64,000 nt of DNA from Mesostigma viride (taxonomy: Eukaryota > Streptophyta > Mesostigmatophyceae > Mesostigmatales > Mesostigmataceae): assembly GCA_009746045.1 (NCBI GenBank), contig RPFO01000237.1, positions 42,692-106,691 on the forward strand, read 5' to 3'. Position 1 is the stretch's first letter. Every line of letters begins with the position of its first letter. The translations under genes were made by a program, and so were the position numbers. The notes beneath the pieces are model-generated. The model searched no databases. It was not told the origin of the DNA and was given only the letters and a program-made list of their open reading frames with translations. Shown here piece by piece: positions 10,096 to 20,025 of the stretch.

Positions 10096-11016
10096 ATGGT
10101 GCAGGAAGAACAACGGCAGCAGAATTTCCGGTTTCGGCAGTCTGCTGAGGGTTCAATTTCGCCTGAATTGCGTCGTGTCGTTCGAGATCTATCTTTATTG
10201 CTTGCAGATCGTCCGCCTGTTAATCGCAGCTTCGTGCAATTCGTCGACGACCAGGTCGAAGATTGGGAGCGAATTCTGCGGCACGTCCAAACCATCGTCA
10301 TTCCGGAGCACCGGAGCATCGACGACCTCGAGCAAGAGCTTCACGGTTTGGTCGGCATCCAGACGGTGATTACAGCAGTAGCTGAGCGGGTGCGTGCGGA
10401 GTTGGCGGCTAGGCGAGGAGAGGCTGCGGAGGCAGCTGGTGCAGTGCGACACGAGTTTGTACCGACAGCAGCGGGTGCGGGTGTACCACATACTTTCGCA
10501 GGCGTAATCGGCGACGAGGGTGTTGCAGCGGGCCCAGTTCGACGTGAACGACGCGGAGCGGAGCACTACAGGCGGCTTGCAGAGGTCGGGGCGACAGCGG
10601 AAGCCATCACCGGAGGACAGCGCGCGACAAGAGTCGGCAGGTTTCCGGAGCGAGCAAGGGTTCCTTTTCAGGAACTGCCCCAACCCCTTCGCGTTCGTGT
10701 GACGCGTTGGGAAGAGTTTGCCCCTCTTGGGTACGATAGTGACCTTGAGGTGGGAGCAGTGGGCGTCGCTGGGCTAGGCGACGAGGCACTTGGCGACCAC
10801 GAGGTGCCAAGATACAATCCGCGGGGTGCCAACGACGGGTTGTCACCTGTATACTATACCAACGGTGACGATTCTGTCAACGCGGGCCGACAGCGGGTCG
10901 ACGACGGCGCAGCGGGTAGCAGGGTGCCAGAGCTGATTGTGGTGAGCGACAGCGACAGCGACAGCGACAAGGAGAACCAGGACGCGCCTGCGGGCAACCG
11001 TGGTGGTCTTGCCTGA
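10096..11016 (+). CDS. Copia B extra upstream ORF, function unknown
   Basis: A 306-residue frame opens 94 bases after the 5' LTR, ahead of gag. Residues 1-110 look helical (LRRVVRDLSLLLADRPPVNR; later LEQELHGLVGIQTVITAVAE). The middle is Ala/Gly/Arg-rich and the end is acidic with an SDSDSDSDKEN repeat. No domain is recognised. It is intact and separated from the gag frame by about 100 bases. It could be an N-terminal gag half or an accessory protein. Confidence 0.6.
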   Translation: MVQEEQRQQNFRFRQSAEGSISPELRRVVRDLSLLLADRPPVNRSFVQFVDDQVEDWERILRHVQTIVIPEHRSIDDLEQELHGLVGIQTVITAVAERVRAELAARRGEAAEAAGAVRHEFVPTAAGAGVPHTFAGVIGDEGVAAGPVRRERRGAEHYRRLAEVGATAEAITGGQRATRVGRFPERARVPFQELPQPLRVRVTRWEEFAPLGYDSDLEVGAVGVAGLGDEALGDHEVPRYNPRGANDGLSPVYYTNGDDSVNAGRQRVDDGAAGSRVPELIVVSDSDSDSDKENQDAPAGNRGGLA

Positions 11017-11118
11017 GCGGTAACACTTGGCATTTTCCTTTCTTGTTCAGTAGCTTATATTGCTTTAATTGCTGCTTGGCCACTTGGCTGGCGGTAGCAG
11101 ATCTGAACAGAGGCCATC

Positions 11119-12306
11119 ATGAGTGAGGGTGCTATTGACCAACGGGGGCGCGGTATGGGCTACGAGCGGCGCGGCGCTGGGATGGATGGACGAGATGGGC
11201 GCGATGGACGCGGTGGACGCGATGGACGCGGGGACGGCCAGGCGCTGGGAGACCAGGCTGCGCTGCCAAATGATCAGAGCCAAGGATCGCAGGGCGGTCA
11301 GAACGCGCCAGCCGCAGATCAAGCGGCACCTAAGCGACCGACCGTGGCTGAGGGGTACGCGGTGCTAGGCCAGTTTCAGTCCATCAAGGACAATTGGCAG
11401 CCCCGGGATGCTGAGAGGATGTTAGAGGACATGAACTTGTACACGGAGATATACACCGGTGACAAGCTTCGCATCCTGGCGTCTAGTGCCTACATAAGGC
11501 AGTCGGCGAGGCGGCTGTTCAAGTTTGTTCGGGAGCGACACGCGGCGGGGGACACCTGGGCGGCGTTTATGACGCGACTCAGGTCGTTCCTGAGTGACAA
11601 GAGGACCATAGATGGGTCCCACCTGAAGCAAGAATACCTGGACTACAAGCCCAGCAAGGGGCAGCTAGTGGTCCACGCCTTTGAAGACTTCGTCAAGCTG
11701 AGGGAGGACGCCATGGCCAAGGGATTCTTCGTCGCAGATCGGATGGCCATGGGCGACTTTCTCAAGTCGCTGCAGCTGGATCCGGTCACCATGGATAATG
11801 TGACCATCCACATGCGACAGGTCCATGGCTGGGCAGCCATGACGGACCAGTTGTATGAGTGTTTCAGCGGCAAGTACGTGGGTGGTAAGCGCCCTCGTCA
11901 AGGTGACGAGGAGGCCACTGAACCTGCGGTTAAGTCCATGAGGGGATCGGGCCACGGGGGCCCAGCGCCCTCGAGAGGGCCTGAGACCTCTTCAAGGGGT
12001 CGAGGAAGGTCCAGGAGGGGGCGTGACAGAAGGGCTGGACGGGGGACCCCGCCGAAGTCGGGACATCCACAGTCCCAGTTTGACTTCAAGAGGGTGGGTG
12101 GTCCTCCCAAGGCTGGGCCCAGCAGTGGGACCTCACGGGACATCAGTCAGGTGGAATGTTATTTCTGCCAGGGGAAGGGTCACTTCAGGAATGAGTGTCC
12201 CTCGTACCTGAGGCAGGAAGGTCAGAGCAAGCCAGCTCAGGGTGGCAGCAAGGACAAGGCTGGTCCATCCCAGGATAAGGGCAAGGGCAAGGCTGCTGAT
12301 CATTGA
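11119..12306 (+). CDS. Copia B gag with zinc knuckle
   Basis: 395 residues. The first 65 residues are Gly/Asp/Arg-rich (GRDGRDGRGGRDGRGDG). Residues about 75-260 form a helical capsid-like region (VAEGYAVLGQFQSIKDNW; LRILASSAYIRQSARRLFKF). Near residue 345 the knuckle CYFCQGKGHFRNEC fits CX2CX4HX4C. The tail is Lys/Gly/Gln-rich. It would package the element RNA. It stops 33 bases before the pol frame opens. Confidence 0.85.
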   Translation: MSEGAIDQRGRGMGYERRGAGMDGRDGRDGRGGRDGRGDGQALGDQAALPNDQSQGSQGGQNAPAADQAAPKRPTVAEGYAVLGQFQSIKDNWQPRDAERMLEDMNLYTEIYTGDKLRILASSAYIRQSARRLFKFVRERHAAGDTWAAFMTRLRSFLSDKRTIDGSHLKQEYLDYKPSKGQLVVHAFEDFVKLREDAMAKGFFVADRMAMGDFLKSLQLDPVTMDNVTIHMRQVHGWAAMTDQLYECFSGKYVGGKRPRQGDEEATEPAVKSMRGSGHGGPAPSRGPETSSRGRGRSRRGRDRRAGRGTPPKSGHPQSQFDFKRVGGPPKAGPSSGTSRDISQVECYFCQGKGHFRNECPSYLRQEGQSKPAQGGSKDKAGPSQDKGKGKAADH

Positions 12307-12339
12307 CTTGAGCCTGCACACATCCCTGAACCCTGGAGG

Positions 12340-14358
12340 GTGCCCCCAGGGGTGTGTAATGTAGCTGCTAGTGACGGCAGTGAGGGGCAGCCCCATGCTC
12401 TAGTGAAAGAGCCTATTGGACACGATGGGGCAAGCTTGGTTACCACAGAGAGTATGCCAGCTGTAGCTGCAGTGGTTACTCGCCAACGTGCCCGCCATGG
12501 CGGTGCTGAGCCTGAGGTAGGACCTGGTGATGTGGACCCAGGTGGATCTCAGAAGCATTCTGACCGTGCAGGACTGGCACAGGATGGTCAGGATGAGGAT
12601 AGGGCTGGAGACAGTCTGACAGGCACGACCCTGGTGCCTCCTGTACATAAGGGATCTGTACATACCTTGAGTGCTAATAATGACAATAAAAGATTTTCTC
12701 TCTTGTATGACATTGCCTCAAGGTTGCATACCATGTTTGGCCATGCAGCTCAGTCTTTGCAAGTTGCTAGACGGCTGGGAGGAAGTGAGTTGTACTCCAT
12801 CTGCCAACAGGTTGCTCAAGCTTGCAAGTGCAGGCTAGTTGCTAGAAAGCCCAAGCAGTCTCATGCCAGGACTCCTATTTTGCAGCCAGGCCATGTGCAG
12901 GTAGATATTCAGAGAATCAGGGGTTTGAAGCTGCTGGTGGCAGTGGACAGATATACCAAGTACAAGACCCTAGAGATCCTGCCTGACATGGAGAAGCCTA
13001 CATTAATTGCTGCTCTGAAGTTGACAAGGAGCAGGTACCCTGGGTTGGAGTTGTTGCAGTGTGACATTCAGTTTGAGTGCTGTGAGAACCTGCCAGAGTT
13101 TCCAGAGTTGCTGATTACACCCAGGGAGAGCCACGGCCAGCAAGGGGTGGTGGAGAGAGCCATCCAAGAGATCAAGACTGTGCTGCTGGTGGAGAGGATT
13201 CCAAGGACGTCATCTGCCATTGTGACATCTGCATGGCTACGTTCTGTGGAGGATAGGCTGAACCTCAGGACTCCCATGTTCTTTGGTGACATTGCCATCA
13301 ATCCTCTTATGCTGCATACCAGGATGCTGCCAGCTGATGCTGAGCAGGCATGGAAGGAGAAGCTAGAGGCCAAGTTCCTCAAGCTGAGGCAGAAAGACAA
13401 GGGCTGGAGTGTCCTAGAACCTAACGTTGGACAACAGGTTGTTGTGTGGAAGGAACCAAGCTTTCCAGGGAAACGTGGCAGCTGGCATGATGGGGTGGTG
13501 ACCCGAGTAGAAGCCGCTGGCCATAAGTGCTGGGTGGCCATTGATGGCTCCCAAGCAGTGCACCGTCTGTCCTGGTCAAAGATCCGTCCCCGGGGAGGTA
13601 ATCAAGGAGACCTCTTCCAGGTGCCCGTTGGTGTACAAGGCGGGGGTGACGTGGAGCTTCCTGATCAGGGTGCTACAGCTGTATCGAGCCCTCAGGGTGA
13701 CCCTGGCCCGGCCCCTGGGGTACCTTCACATACGGTGGTTGGGCAAGCAGGCGGACAGGCTGCACCTCCGGAACGGCCCGACACCAGGCCTAGGGGTGTG
13801 CGTCTATCAGATATTGTACAGGCTTTGCAAAGAGCCAAGAAGGAGCCTAAGGTGTCCAAGCTTGTCCAGTTGGATGAACCTGAGGTAGCTGCCATGGAGA
13901 TAGATACCAATGCACAGGTTTCTGTCATGGGACCTCAGCATACAGGAGAACTGCTGGTCGGAGAACCAAGTTGCCCCTGGGTGTCTGATTTCAGTGGTAG
14001 GACGCATCTAAGGGTGTTGGGAGAGGTTACTGCCCCTGTCATGGGTGTGGATGTGACCTTCCTTGTCCTAGAGGACTATGATGGCCCTGTGATTTTGGGT
14101 CAGAATTTTCTGGGCAATCCTGGGATTTCTATCAGAGCTACAGCTCTGAAAAGAGATGGCTGGGGGATGATTCCCCTAGAAAATTTCAGGACAACATTTC
14201 CAATCAGGTGCAGGGTCAAGCCGGTCAAGGGTGTAAAATGGGATGAAGGGGAGGTGCCCCCAGCAGCCAGTTTGGTGATTCCAGCTGTGTTGCACCCCAG
14301 CAGTATTGGCATAACTCACAGGAGCCTTGCTGCACATGCACTCTCCTTTGACGTATGA
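12340..14358 (+). CDS. Copia B pol: integrase and protease-like domain
   Basis: 672 residues. An HHCC-like segment (LHTMFGHAAQSL; CKCRLVARK) is followed by the integrase core: Asp in VQVDIQRI, Asp in LLQCDIQFE and Glu in GQQGVVERAI, with a D-E gap of 29 residues. After a Pro/Gly-rich linker comes AMEIDTNAQVSVMG, a protease-like active site with DTNA in place of DTGA, then VILGQNFLGNPG. The RT start follows, but a 4-base insertion near 14336, compared with the duplicate copy at 23990, throws the frame to a stop at 14358. Confidence 0.85.
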   Translation: MPPGVCNVAASDGSEGQPHALVKEPIGHDGASLVTTESMPAVAAVVTRQRARHGGAEPEVGPGDVDPGGSQKHSDRAGLAQDGQDEDRAGDSLTGTTLVPPVHKGSVHTLSANNDNKRFSLLYDIASRLHTMFGHAAQSLQVARRLGGSELYSICQQVAQACKCRLVARKPKQSHARTPILQPGHVQVDIQRIRGLKLLVAVDRYTKYKTLEILPDMEKPTLIAALKLTRSRYPGLELLQCDIQFECCENLPEFPELLITPRESHGQQGVVERAIQEIKTVLLVERIPRTSSAIVTSAWLRSVEDRLNLRTPMFFGDIAINPLMLHTRMLPADAEQAWKEKLEAKFLKLRQKDKGWSVLEPNVGQQVVVWKEPSFPGKRGSWHDGVVTRVEAAGHKCWVAIDGSQAVHRLSWSKIRPRGGNQGDLFQVPVGVQGGGDVELPDQGATAVSSPQGDPGPAPGVPSHTVVGQAGGQAAPPERPDTRPRGVRLSDIVQALQRAKKEPKVSKLVQLDEPEVAAMEIDTNAQVSVMGPQHTGELLVGEPSCPWVSDFSGRTHLRVLGEVTAPVMGVDVTFLVLEDYDGPVILGQNFLGNPGISIRATALKRDGWGMIPLENFRTTFPIRCRVKPVKGVKWDEGEVPPAASLVIPAVLHPSSIGITHRSLAAHALSFDV

Positions 14359-14604
14359 CCAGCTAGTCCAAGAGATGAGCTCGCCTACTTTGTTTGAGGC
14401 TTGGAAGCTCGCCTTCTCCAAGGCATTGGAGGAGTGGTTGCAGTTTGAGTGTGCTGCACCAACAGACAGACGTCCCCCAGCATCAAGGAAGCTTGCTTTG
14501 AGATTTGTGCTGAAGAGGAAGGTTGTGGATGAGGTATCAGTGCCCCATGTCAGGCCTGTCCTGAATGAGTATCACGGCACGGGGAGTCTGCCAGGAGAGG
14601 AGCT
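14202..14604 (+). repeat. Tandem duplication in copia B, first copy (left part)
   Basis: 14202-14604 plus 23732-23854 together equal 23851-24374, so a segment of about 520 bp of the protease/RT boundary is present twice in tandem. Copia C split the first copy. The junction at 23851 shares AATC with both parents, which suggests microhomology-mediated duplication. Confidence 0.8.
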
Positions 14605-15125
14605 AGTTATGGCACTCGTGCAATGGATGCGAACGTGTGTTGGATTATGCAATGGCTGGCATAATATCAACCCATGCAAGCTTGCCAAGCTGGATTGCAT
14701 GGGCACGTAGGTTAGGGTAACCTAGCTATCCTGTACTAGTGCTAACCAATGAGGTGCTGGCTCCGTCCAGCTAGATCTACTCCAGCTAGGACTGATACGA
14801 TGCCCGCAGGCAACGACTGCCTAACAGCACTACGTGGACGATCCTGGACCTCCCCTAGGACCTCCGTACAGGACTAGCACTGCAGCCACCTTGTGGTCTG
14901 CATCACAGCTCATAAACCCTACCACGTGAATACCCACGTGCGTGTGCACTACATATCTCAGTGCTAATATCTAGCACCCACGTGCCCATCATGGCACGTG
15001 CGGATCTAAATCCTAGTAGAGATATGTCCAGTGTACTACACTACCGTCCATGTCCGTATCCCACTTGGGAGACGGGGACAACGCCACGTGTACTGATAGT
15101 CTAGGCCTGAAGCCCTAGAATAACT
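14605..15125 (-). repeat. Copia C 3' LTR (minus orientation)
   Basis: This is the downstream LTR for the minus-strand genes. On the minus strand it is preceded by a purine-rich CCCCAAAGAAAAGTAATAAT (ending at 15128), followed by GGG and the AGTTAT terminus. Between it and the pol stop (15501) lie about 375 bases of untranslated sequence. Confidence 0.9.
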
Positions 15126-15500
15126 CCCATTATTACTTTTCTTTGGGGAGTGAGGGGAAGACTCTTCCCACAACCCACTCATATGCCAACCACTACTGAT
15201 AAGCAAGGTTCCCCACAGGGACAACCAGGACACTGAAAGAGATGCATTTATAAAAGCGCCCATAGCTCCTCCGTGTTGGATACAACATCCCCACTGGTTG
15301 GGTGCCTGTGTTAGGAAAACCATTGTCAGAAAAATATGACCACACGTTTTATTGACAAAGAACAAGCCATCAATAAAGGAGGACCCTTCTGACCTCGATC
15401 TTTAATGACGCAAAGAGAGTCTTACGGGTGGGACACTTCAGACCCTGCCACCCCATGACCACCCTCCTATCTGGTGCTAAGATCCCTAGGCTGAGGCACT

Positions 15501-17858
15501 TCACCCTCTGCCGTTATATGGGTTCATCAGCGTGTATAGGACTCTGTACTGAGGCCCTGCAGCCTGTGGCACCATTGTGAGTGCATCTGCTGCATTGTCA
15601 GGGTCTCGGATGTGAGTCTTGGACTCCAGATAGGTACACTCCTGCTTGAGGACAATCCAGTCCAAATCGGTGTGCACAGCCAAGGGGTTGTCCAGGAAAG
15701 AGAGAAGGGATTGACTGTCAGTCAGCAGATGGGATTTGACACCAGCATAACTACCAGCCTGATGCTGCAACCACACCAGCAGATGGTTCAAATACCTGGC
15801 ATGCAACACAGCTGATACCACAGCACGGCATTCTGCTACATTGCTGCTGACTGCCTTGCGCTTGTGGAGTCTGCTGAACCAGGAAACCAAAGATTGCTTG
15901 CCAGCGGGGTTAGACAACATAAAGAGACCTGCCTCTCTGGCTTGTACCTTAGTGACTACCCGTGACTCCATGGAACTGTCCATCATGCATGTGACGTGGA
16001 TGGGTTGGAACAGATCCAGAGCATGAAGAATAAGGGGAGGGCCATCATGCAACACCTGTTTAATAGCCCTAGACCCTACCTCCATGAGGACATCATCATC
16101 CACTCTGCTGACCACCGCCAGGTGAGGAGCACAAGTGGCACACAGCCAACCTAGCTTACCCCTAATAGTGGGACAGAGATCAGGAGTGATGTCAGAGGGA
16201 AGAACATCTTTGCAAGACATGACATACTCAGGGGAGGCTTTGAGAGAACACACCCACTCCTTCTGCTCCTTAAACAGGTTCAGAATGATGCCACAGAACT
16301 TGACAGGATCTTTCCCCAGCTCCAGCTGCTTGCCTAATTCAAAGCTAGCAGACACTTGAGCAATGAAATCCTCCACAGCTGCCCTGGGACCAGTAATGAG
16401 CTGATCATCCCCATGCCACACAAACATCATCAAACCAGCAGGATGAGGGATGGTGAAGAAACAAGGGTCAATATCATCATACTGGGCCCCCAGCTTCAGG
16501 AAGACCTCTTGGGCAGACAGCCTAAAAATTTTAGGTGCTGACTGAAGCCCTTCTACCCCCAAGTTAGGCCTTAGATGAGGTTCCTTGATGTCCCCAGCCC
16601 AGACTTTGGGAGTGTTGACCACATAGACTTGACCCCTCCACACCTTTTGTGCTATGTCAGGGTTGCCTTTGAGGAAGGCACGCTTAATGTCAGTGGCTTT
16701 ACACACGTAGTCCTTACCCGCATTCAGATGGTGAAGGAAAGTGGCCAACAGGACCTTAAGAGACGTCTGCTGAATACCAGGGGTATACAGTTCAGCCTCT
16801 GTTAGCTCAGTGGAGCCCCTGAACTCCGTGACACAAGGTCTGGCATGAAAAATGGGAGGTGTCCCATCTGCCTGGGGTTTATGCTTGCAGACAAACTTCA
16901 GTCTGAGCTTTCTGGCCCCTTGTGGCAGTGCCTCAATCGGTGTTACAGGTGGTACCTGGGACTTACTACGTGGATCAGGACAAACCCATTCCTCTCTAGC
17001 CCTGTTAAAGGCTTCCATCCATTTCAGAAAACCAATCTGCGTTTGACAGTCTTTGACCACATCATCATAGGACAAGGGAGACATGGACGCAATGTCCCAT
17101 CTACCAAGCCCAAACGCAGAGGGGTGTAGCTTCTGAGAATGAATGAGGGAATCAACACAGGGTTCCTGACCTGGGAGGTATTTTATGTTGACAGCATTGA
17201 TGGCTGCTTCCAAGCCATCACTGATCTGTGTTAAAGGAATTTTGAAATGGTCCAGGGTGACCTGCCCCACCCCAGTCACGCTCAACCTCCTAGCTGAGAT
17301 GACAACTCCAGGGTATGAGACAAATGGTTCCCCCAGCAGTGCATTCCCCTTGTAGCCCTCTACTACCTGGAAGGGAGTGGGCACACCCAGAATGGGAATT
17401 AGCACTTGGCCTTTGACTGCCATTTTTGTTTTGCCTGAAAAATCTGACACTCTAGCCCAGGGCGAGCGTTGCAGACTTAGGCCAGATACAGCTTGTGCAC
17501 TGATGATGCTCACCTGTGCCTGTGTGTCTACTGCCAGAATACTGGGATCCTGGTTAGATTCACCCACAGCATTGACTTGTGCTGCACCTGCTGCCATTTG
17601 TGCCTTGGCAGTGTGTGCTCTATGTAGAGCTTTTAGAGCCTCAGCAAATTTATTCCTGGGGACAACAGGATCTGCTGCTTCGTGTGGCTGTTCCTGAGAT
17701 GAGGGAGGAGCGACCTGCTGCTCATCCAGTGCACGTTCCTCCTGCCCGGTTGGACCAGTGGGCTGTGGTGGGGCTGCACCACTGAGGAACACAGGAGCGT
17801 CTATGGTTGTGTTGCTTGCATCAGCTATGTCCCTAGCCAATTCACTGGGTGAGACCAA
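15501..17858 (-). CDS. Copia C pol: protease-like domain, RT, RNase H
   Basis: 785 residues, uninterrupted. Protease-like active site ILAVDTQAQVSIISAQ near residue 110, then ALLGEPFVSYPGVVI. RT: LRLKFVCKHKPQ, CKATDIKRAFLKG near residue 395, VEGLQSAPKIFRLS, FVWHGDDQLITG near residue 475, KLGWLCATCAPHLAVVSRV. RNase H: CMMDSSMESRVV, SNVAECRAVVSA, LLTDSQSLLSF and DPDNAADALTMV. It ends with a stop at 15501-15503. It is the best-preserved pol frame in the window. Confidence 0.92.
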   Translation of the reverse strand: MVSPSELARDIADASNTTIDAPVFLSGAAPPQPTGPTGQEERALDEQQVAPPSSQEQPHEAADPVVPRNKFAEALKALHRAHTAKAQMAAGAAQVNAVGESNQDPSILAVDTQAQVSIISAQAVSGLSLQRSPWARVSDFSGKTKMAVKGQVLIPILGVPTPFQVVEGYKGNALLGEPFVSYPGVVISARRLSVTGVGQVTLDHFKIPLTQISDGLEAAINAVNIKYLPGQEPCVDSLIHSQKLHPSAFGLGRWDIASMSPLSYDDVVKDCQTQIGFLKWMEAFNRAREEWVCPDPRSKSQVPPVTPIEALPQGARKLRLKFVCKHKPQADGTPPIFHARPCVTEFRGSTELTEAELYTPGIQQTSLKVLLATFLHHLNAGKDYVCKATDIKRAFLKGNPDIAQKVWRGQVYVVNTPKVWAGDIKEPHLRPNLGVEGLQSAPKIFRLSAQEVFLKLGAQYDDIDPCFFTIPHPAGLMMFVWHGDDQLITGPRAAVEDFIAQVSASFELGKQLELGKDPVKFCGIILNLFKEQKEWVCSLKASPEYVMSCKDVLPSDITPDLCPTIRGKLGWLCATCAPHLAVVSRVDDDVLMEVGSRAIKQVLHDGPPLILHALDLFQPIHVTCMMDSSMESRVVTKVQAREAGLFMLSNPAGKQSLVSWFSRLHKRKAVSSNVAECRAVVSAVLHARYLNHLLVWLQHQAGSYAGVKSHLLTDSQSLLSFLDNPLAVHTDLDWIVLKQECTYLESKTHIRDPDNAADALTMVPQAAGPQYRVLYTLMNPYNGRG

Positions 17859-18671
17859 CCCACCAGATCGACTGAGGCTCTGAATCCATGTCCAAGAATT
17901 CTACCCCTGACACGTCTGCCAAAGGAGGGTAATAAAGCTTCAGTCTATGCTTGCCAACCATTCGCTCTCTGTGATGCTGAATAGTCACCGTGTCCCCTGT
18001 TTCTGAGAACCTGATGATTTCAGCTGGACCATGCCATCTACCAGAGTGGGCTTTGTTCCCTTCCCCTTCCCTATAGTAGAGTACCTGATCCCCCACTTCA
18101 AACACAGGCCTGGCATTACTCTTATCCTTTTTTGCCAGCAACTTGGCCAAGTGTTGCCTCTGCGTGTTGTAGTGGTCTAGTACCTCCTGAGAGTAACTAC
18201 CTGATTGCAGGCCAATTGGTGTGATTTCACCAAAAGGAGAAGACATGAGGGGCTTGGTGTTCAGAGTTCTGCACACTTCAGCTGCCCACGCTGTCCTATC
18301 AGCATAGCTCCCAGACTCTGCTGTCCTGGACTCATTTTTCTTTATGAGGTCCCTGATAGCACGCATGGTACGTTCAATCATCCCCTGGCGTTCATGATCT
18401 TGAGCCCCAGCAATGTCTATCTTGGGCAGATCAGGATAGTCTTGTATCCACGTGAACTGCTGATCCAGCATTAATTTTGCCTGAGGATGATACCGTGCTA
18501 GTGCAATCAGCAGGGCTCTGTGCAGTTGTTCATTGGCCATGCCTGGCAAAGGTTCTATCACCACAAACCTAGACCAGGCATCTTTTATGACCAAGTAATA
18601 CACCATGTCCTTCACCAGGTGTATCACATCCCCTACTAGCTTTCCTCTAGCCAGTGGTGGGGTGGCCACAT
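17842..18671 (-). CDS. Copia C integrase core
   Basis: A 275-residue frame that resumes after the inserted element with VATPPLARGKLVGDVIHL. Catalytic residues are Asp14 (GDVIHL), Asp69 (MLDQQF) and Glu99 (RQGMIER), with a D-E spacing of 29. The C-terminal part (FEVGDQVLYYREGEGNKA; GRWHGPAEIIRF) resembles the basic integrase C-terminal domain. It overlaps the next frame by 17 bases, so a frameshift links integrase to the protease-like domain. Confidence 0.85.
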
Positions 18672-20025
18672 TAATTAATTAATTAATTAATTAAACTCGT
18701 GCTCCCGTTGGGGAGTCACGGAGCACCGAAGTGCTTTTAATCCCTGTGTGTGCACTACAGGAGAAAGGGCAGAGACCCCCAGTCTCCTTCATGCCAAAGG
18801 CATGCCACAGCTGCAATCGGGCGCGGCTAGCTAAAAGGACAGGCTAACGATCCGGCAAACTGTGGGTGCAATAAGACCCATGTGAGCATATCATAGCAAG
18901 GAGCGTGGGCAAGTAATCTGAACATAGCCAGGGCGTAGCATGGCTGTACTAGGACTAGGCTAAGGCTATGGCTGGTTGTGTACCGTGCGTTGGCGGCACG
19001 TGACTAGGTGTGTTGGCACAGCTAGGCAACATTCTAGGCATGGCTGCCTTAGCGGCAGTGACGCCAATGGTTACAAGCTAGGGCTATTGCTATTCTAGCC
19101 CGCTGGGGGCGTCCACATCTTGTGGTTGATCATCAGGTCCCCGCCCCTCCAGTACACCTTGGGCTTCTGGGGGTCCTGCTTATGGCGGAGGTATTCCGGC
19201 CACAGGTCGCGTCGCTGCTGTTGCTGAGCGGGGGTGAGGTCGTCATCCAGCGTCCAGGTGAGGTCGTGCAACCGCTTGCGACGAGAGAGGAACCGCTGCT
19301 TATCCTCAGGGGAGGGGAAGGTGAGTAGGACTGGTGGGGGGCCGCCTTGTCCCGTGAGTGGGGAAGGCGGTGGCACCCACGCAGTTCTACCTCACCTACC
19401 AGGCCCATGAGGGTAAGAAGCTGGTTCTTGAGCTCGTCAGCAAGAGAGGTTGACGTCTCACCTGGCTTCTGGGGGAAGCGACGTAGCACCACTCGGCACT
19501 CACGGCGAGCGCGGTCGGTGACCTCCCGTTGCTGGGCCTGGCGGTGGTCCTCCAGCTCCTGGAGCTTTGTGGCGATGGCGTCGGTGGTGGAGGCGGTCGC
19601 TGACCGCAGCAGGTCCGCGTAGGAGAGCGGCGGGAGGTCGCCAGCATCCTGCCGGGGTGGCTGGGATGCAATGGTGGCCGTCTGCTCCGCTATCTTGGGG
19701 ACCTGTGTGGCCAGGGCCTCGGTGTGGGCGGTGATGGCCTCAAGCTTCTTCAGGAGCACGCCACACTTGCCCTCCACCTGGTTAAGGCGAGAGACAAGTG
19801 CAGCATGCGTTTCCGAAGCCTGCGCCGTGGTGTGTAGCGCCGTGAACTGGGGTTGTAGCTTGTGGACGACCTTGGTTTCCACGTTGGAGACCCGGGCCTC
19901 GACCTTGTTGAGCGTGGTGTTCAGCGATGTCAGCTGCTCGGCCAGCGGCCAGGTCACGTGCTCCTCCAGCACTGCGCGGATGTCATCCTTGCCGGTGGTC
20001 GTCCTTGCCGGTGGTCATCCTTGCC
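18672..20025 (-). mobile_element. ORF1-only LINE-derived element with (TTAA)n tail
   Basis: GGTGGCCACAT occurs at 18661-18671 and 20026-20036, a target duplication of about 11 bp. On the minus strand the element ends in a TTAA repeat (18671-18694), the tail typical of target-primed insertion. A CTCCC-CAAC-GGGAG hairpin lies just before the tail (18702-18715). It encodes a LINE ORF1-like protein and no RT or endonuclease. At about 1.35 kb it resembles half-L1 (HAL1-type) elements. Confidence 0.8.
19095..19972 (-). CDS. LINE ORF1-like RNA-binding protein, frameshifted
   Basis: Residues about 1-110 form a heptad-like helix (LNTTLNKVEARVSNVETKV), a probable trimerising coiled coil. Then comes CRVVLRRFPQKPGETSTSLA, an RRM-like core of the L1 ORF1 (transposase_22) type. 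After a frameshift near 19370 the second frame (19095-19376) continues with PPPVLLTFPSPEDKQRFLSR, LTPAQQQQRRDLWPEY and VYWRGGDLMINHK, the usual C-terminal ORF1 signature. It would bind element RNA. Activity would depend on RT from another LINE. Confidence 0.75.

Noticed and set aside
18672-20025. SINE or simple processed pseudogene in copia C
   Set aside because: The insert encodes an ORF1-type coiled-coil/RRM protein and ends in a TTAA repeat rather than poly(A), which fits a LINE derivative better.
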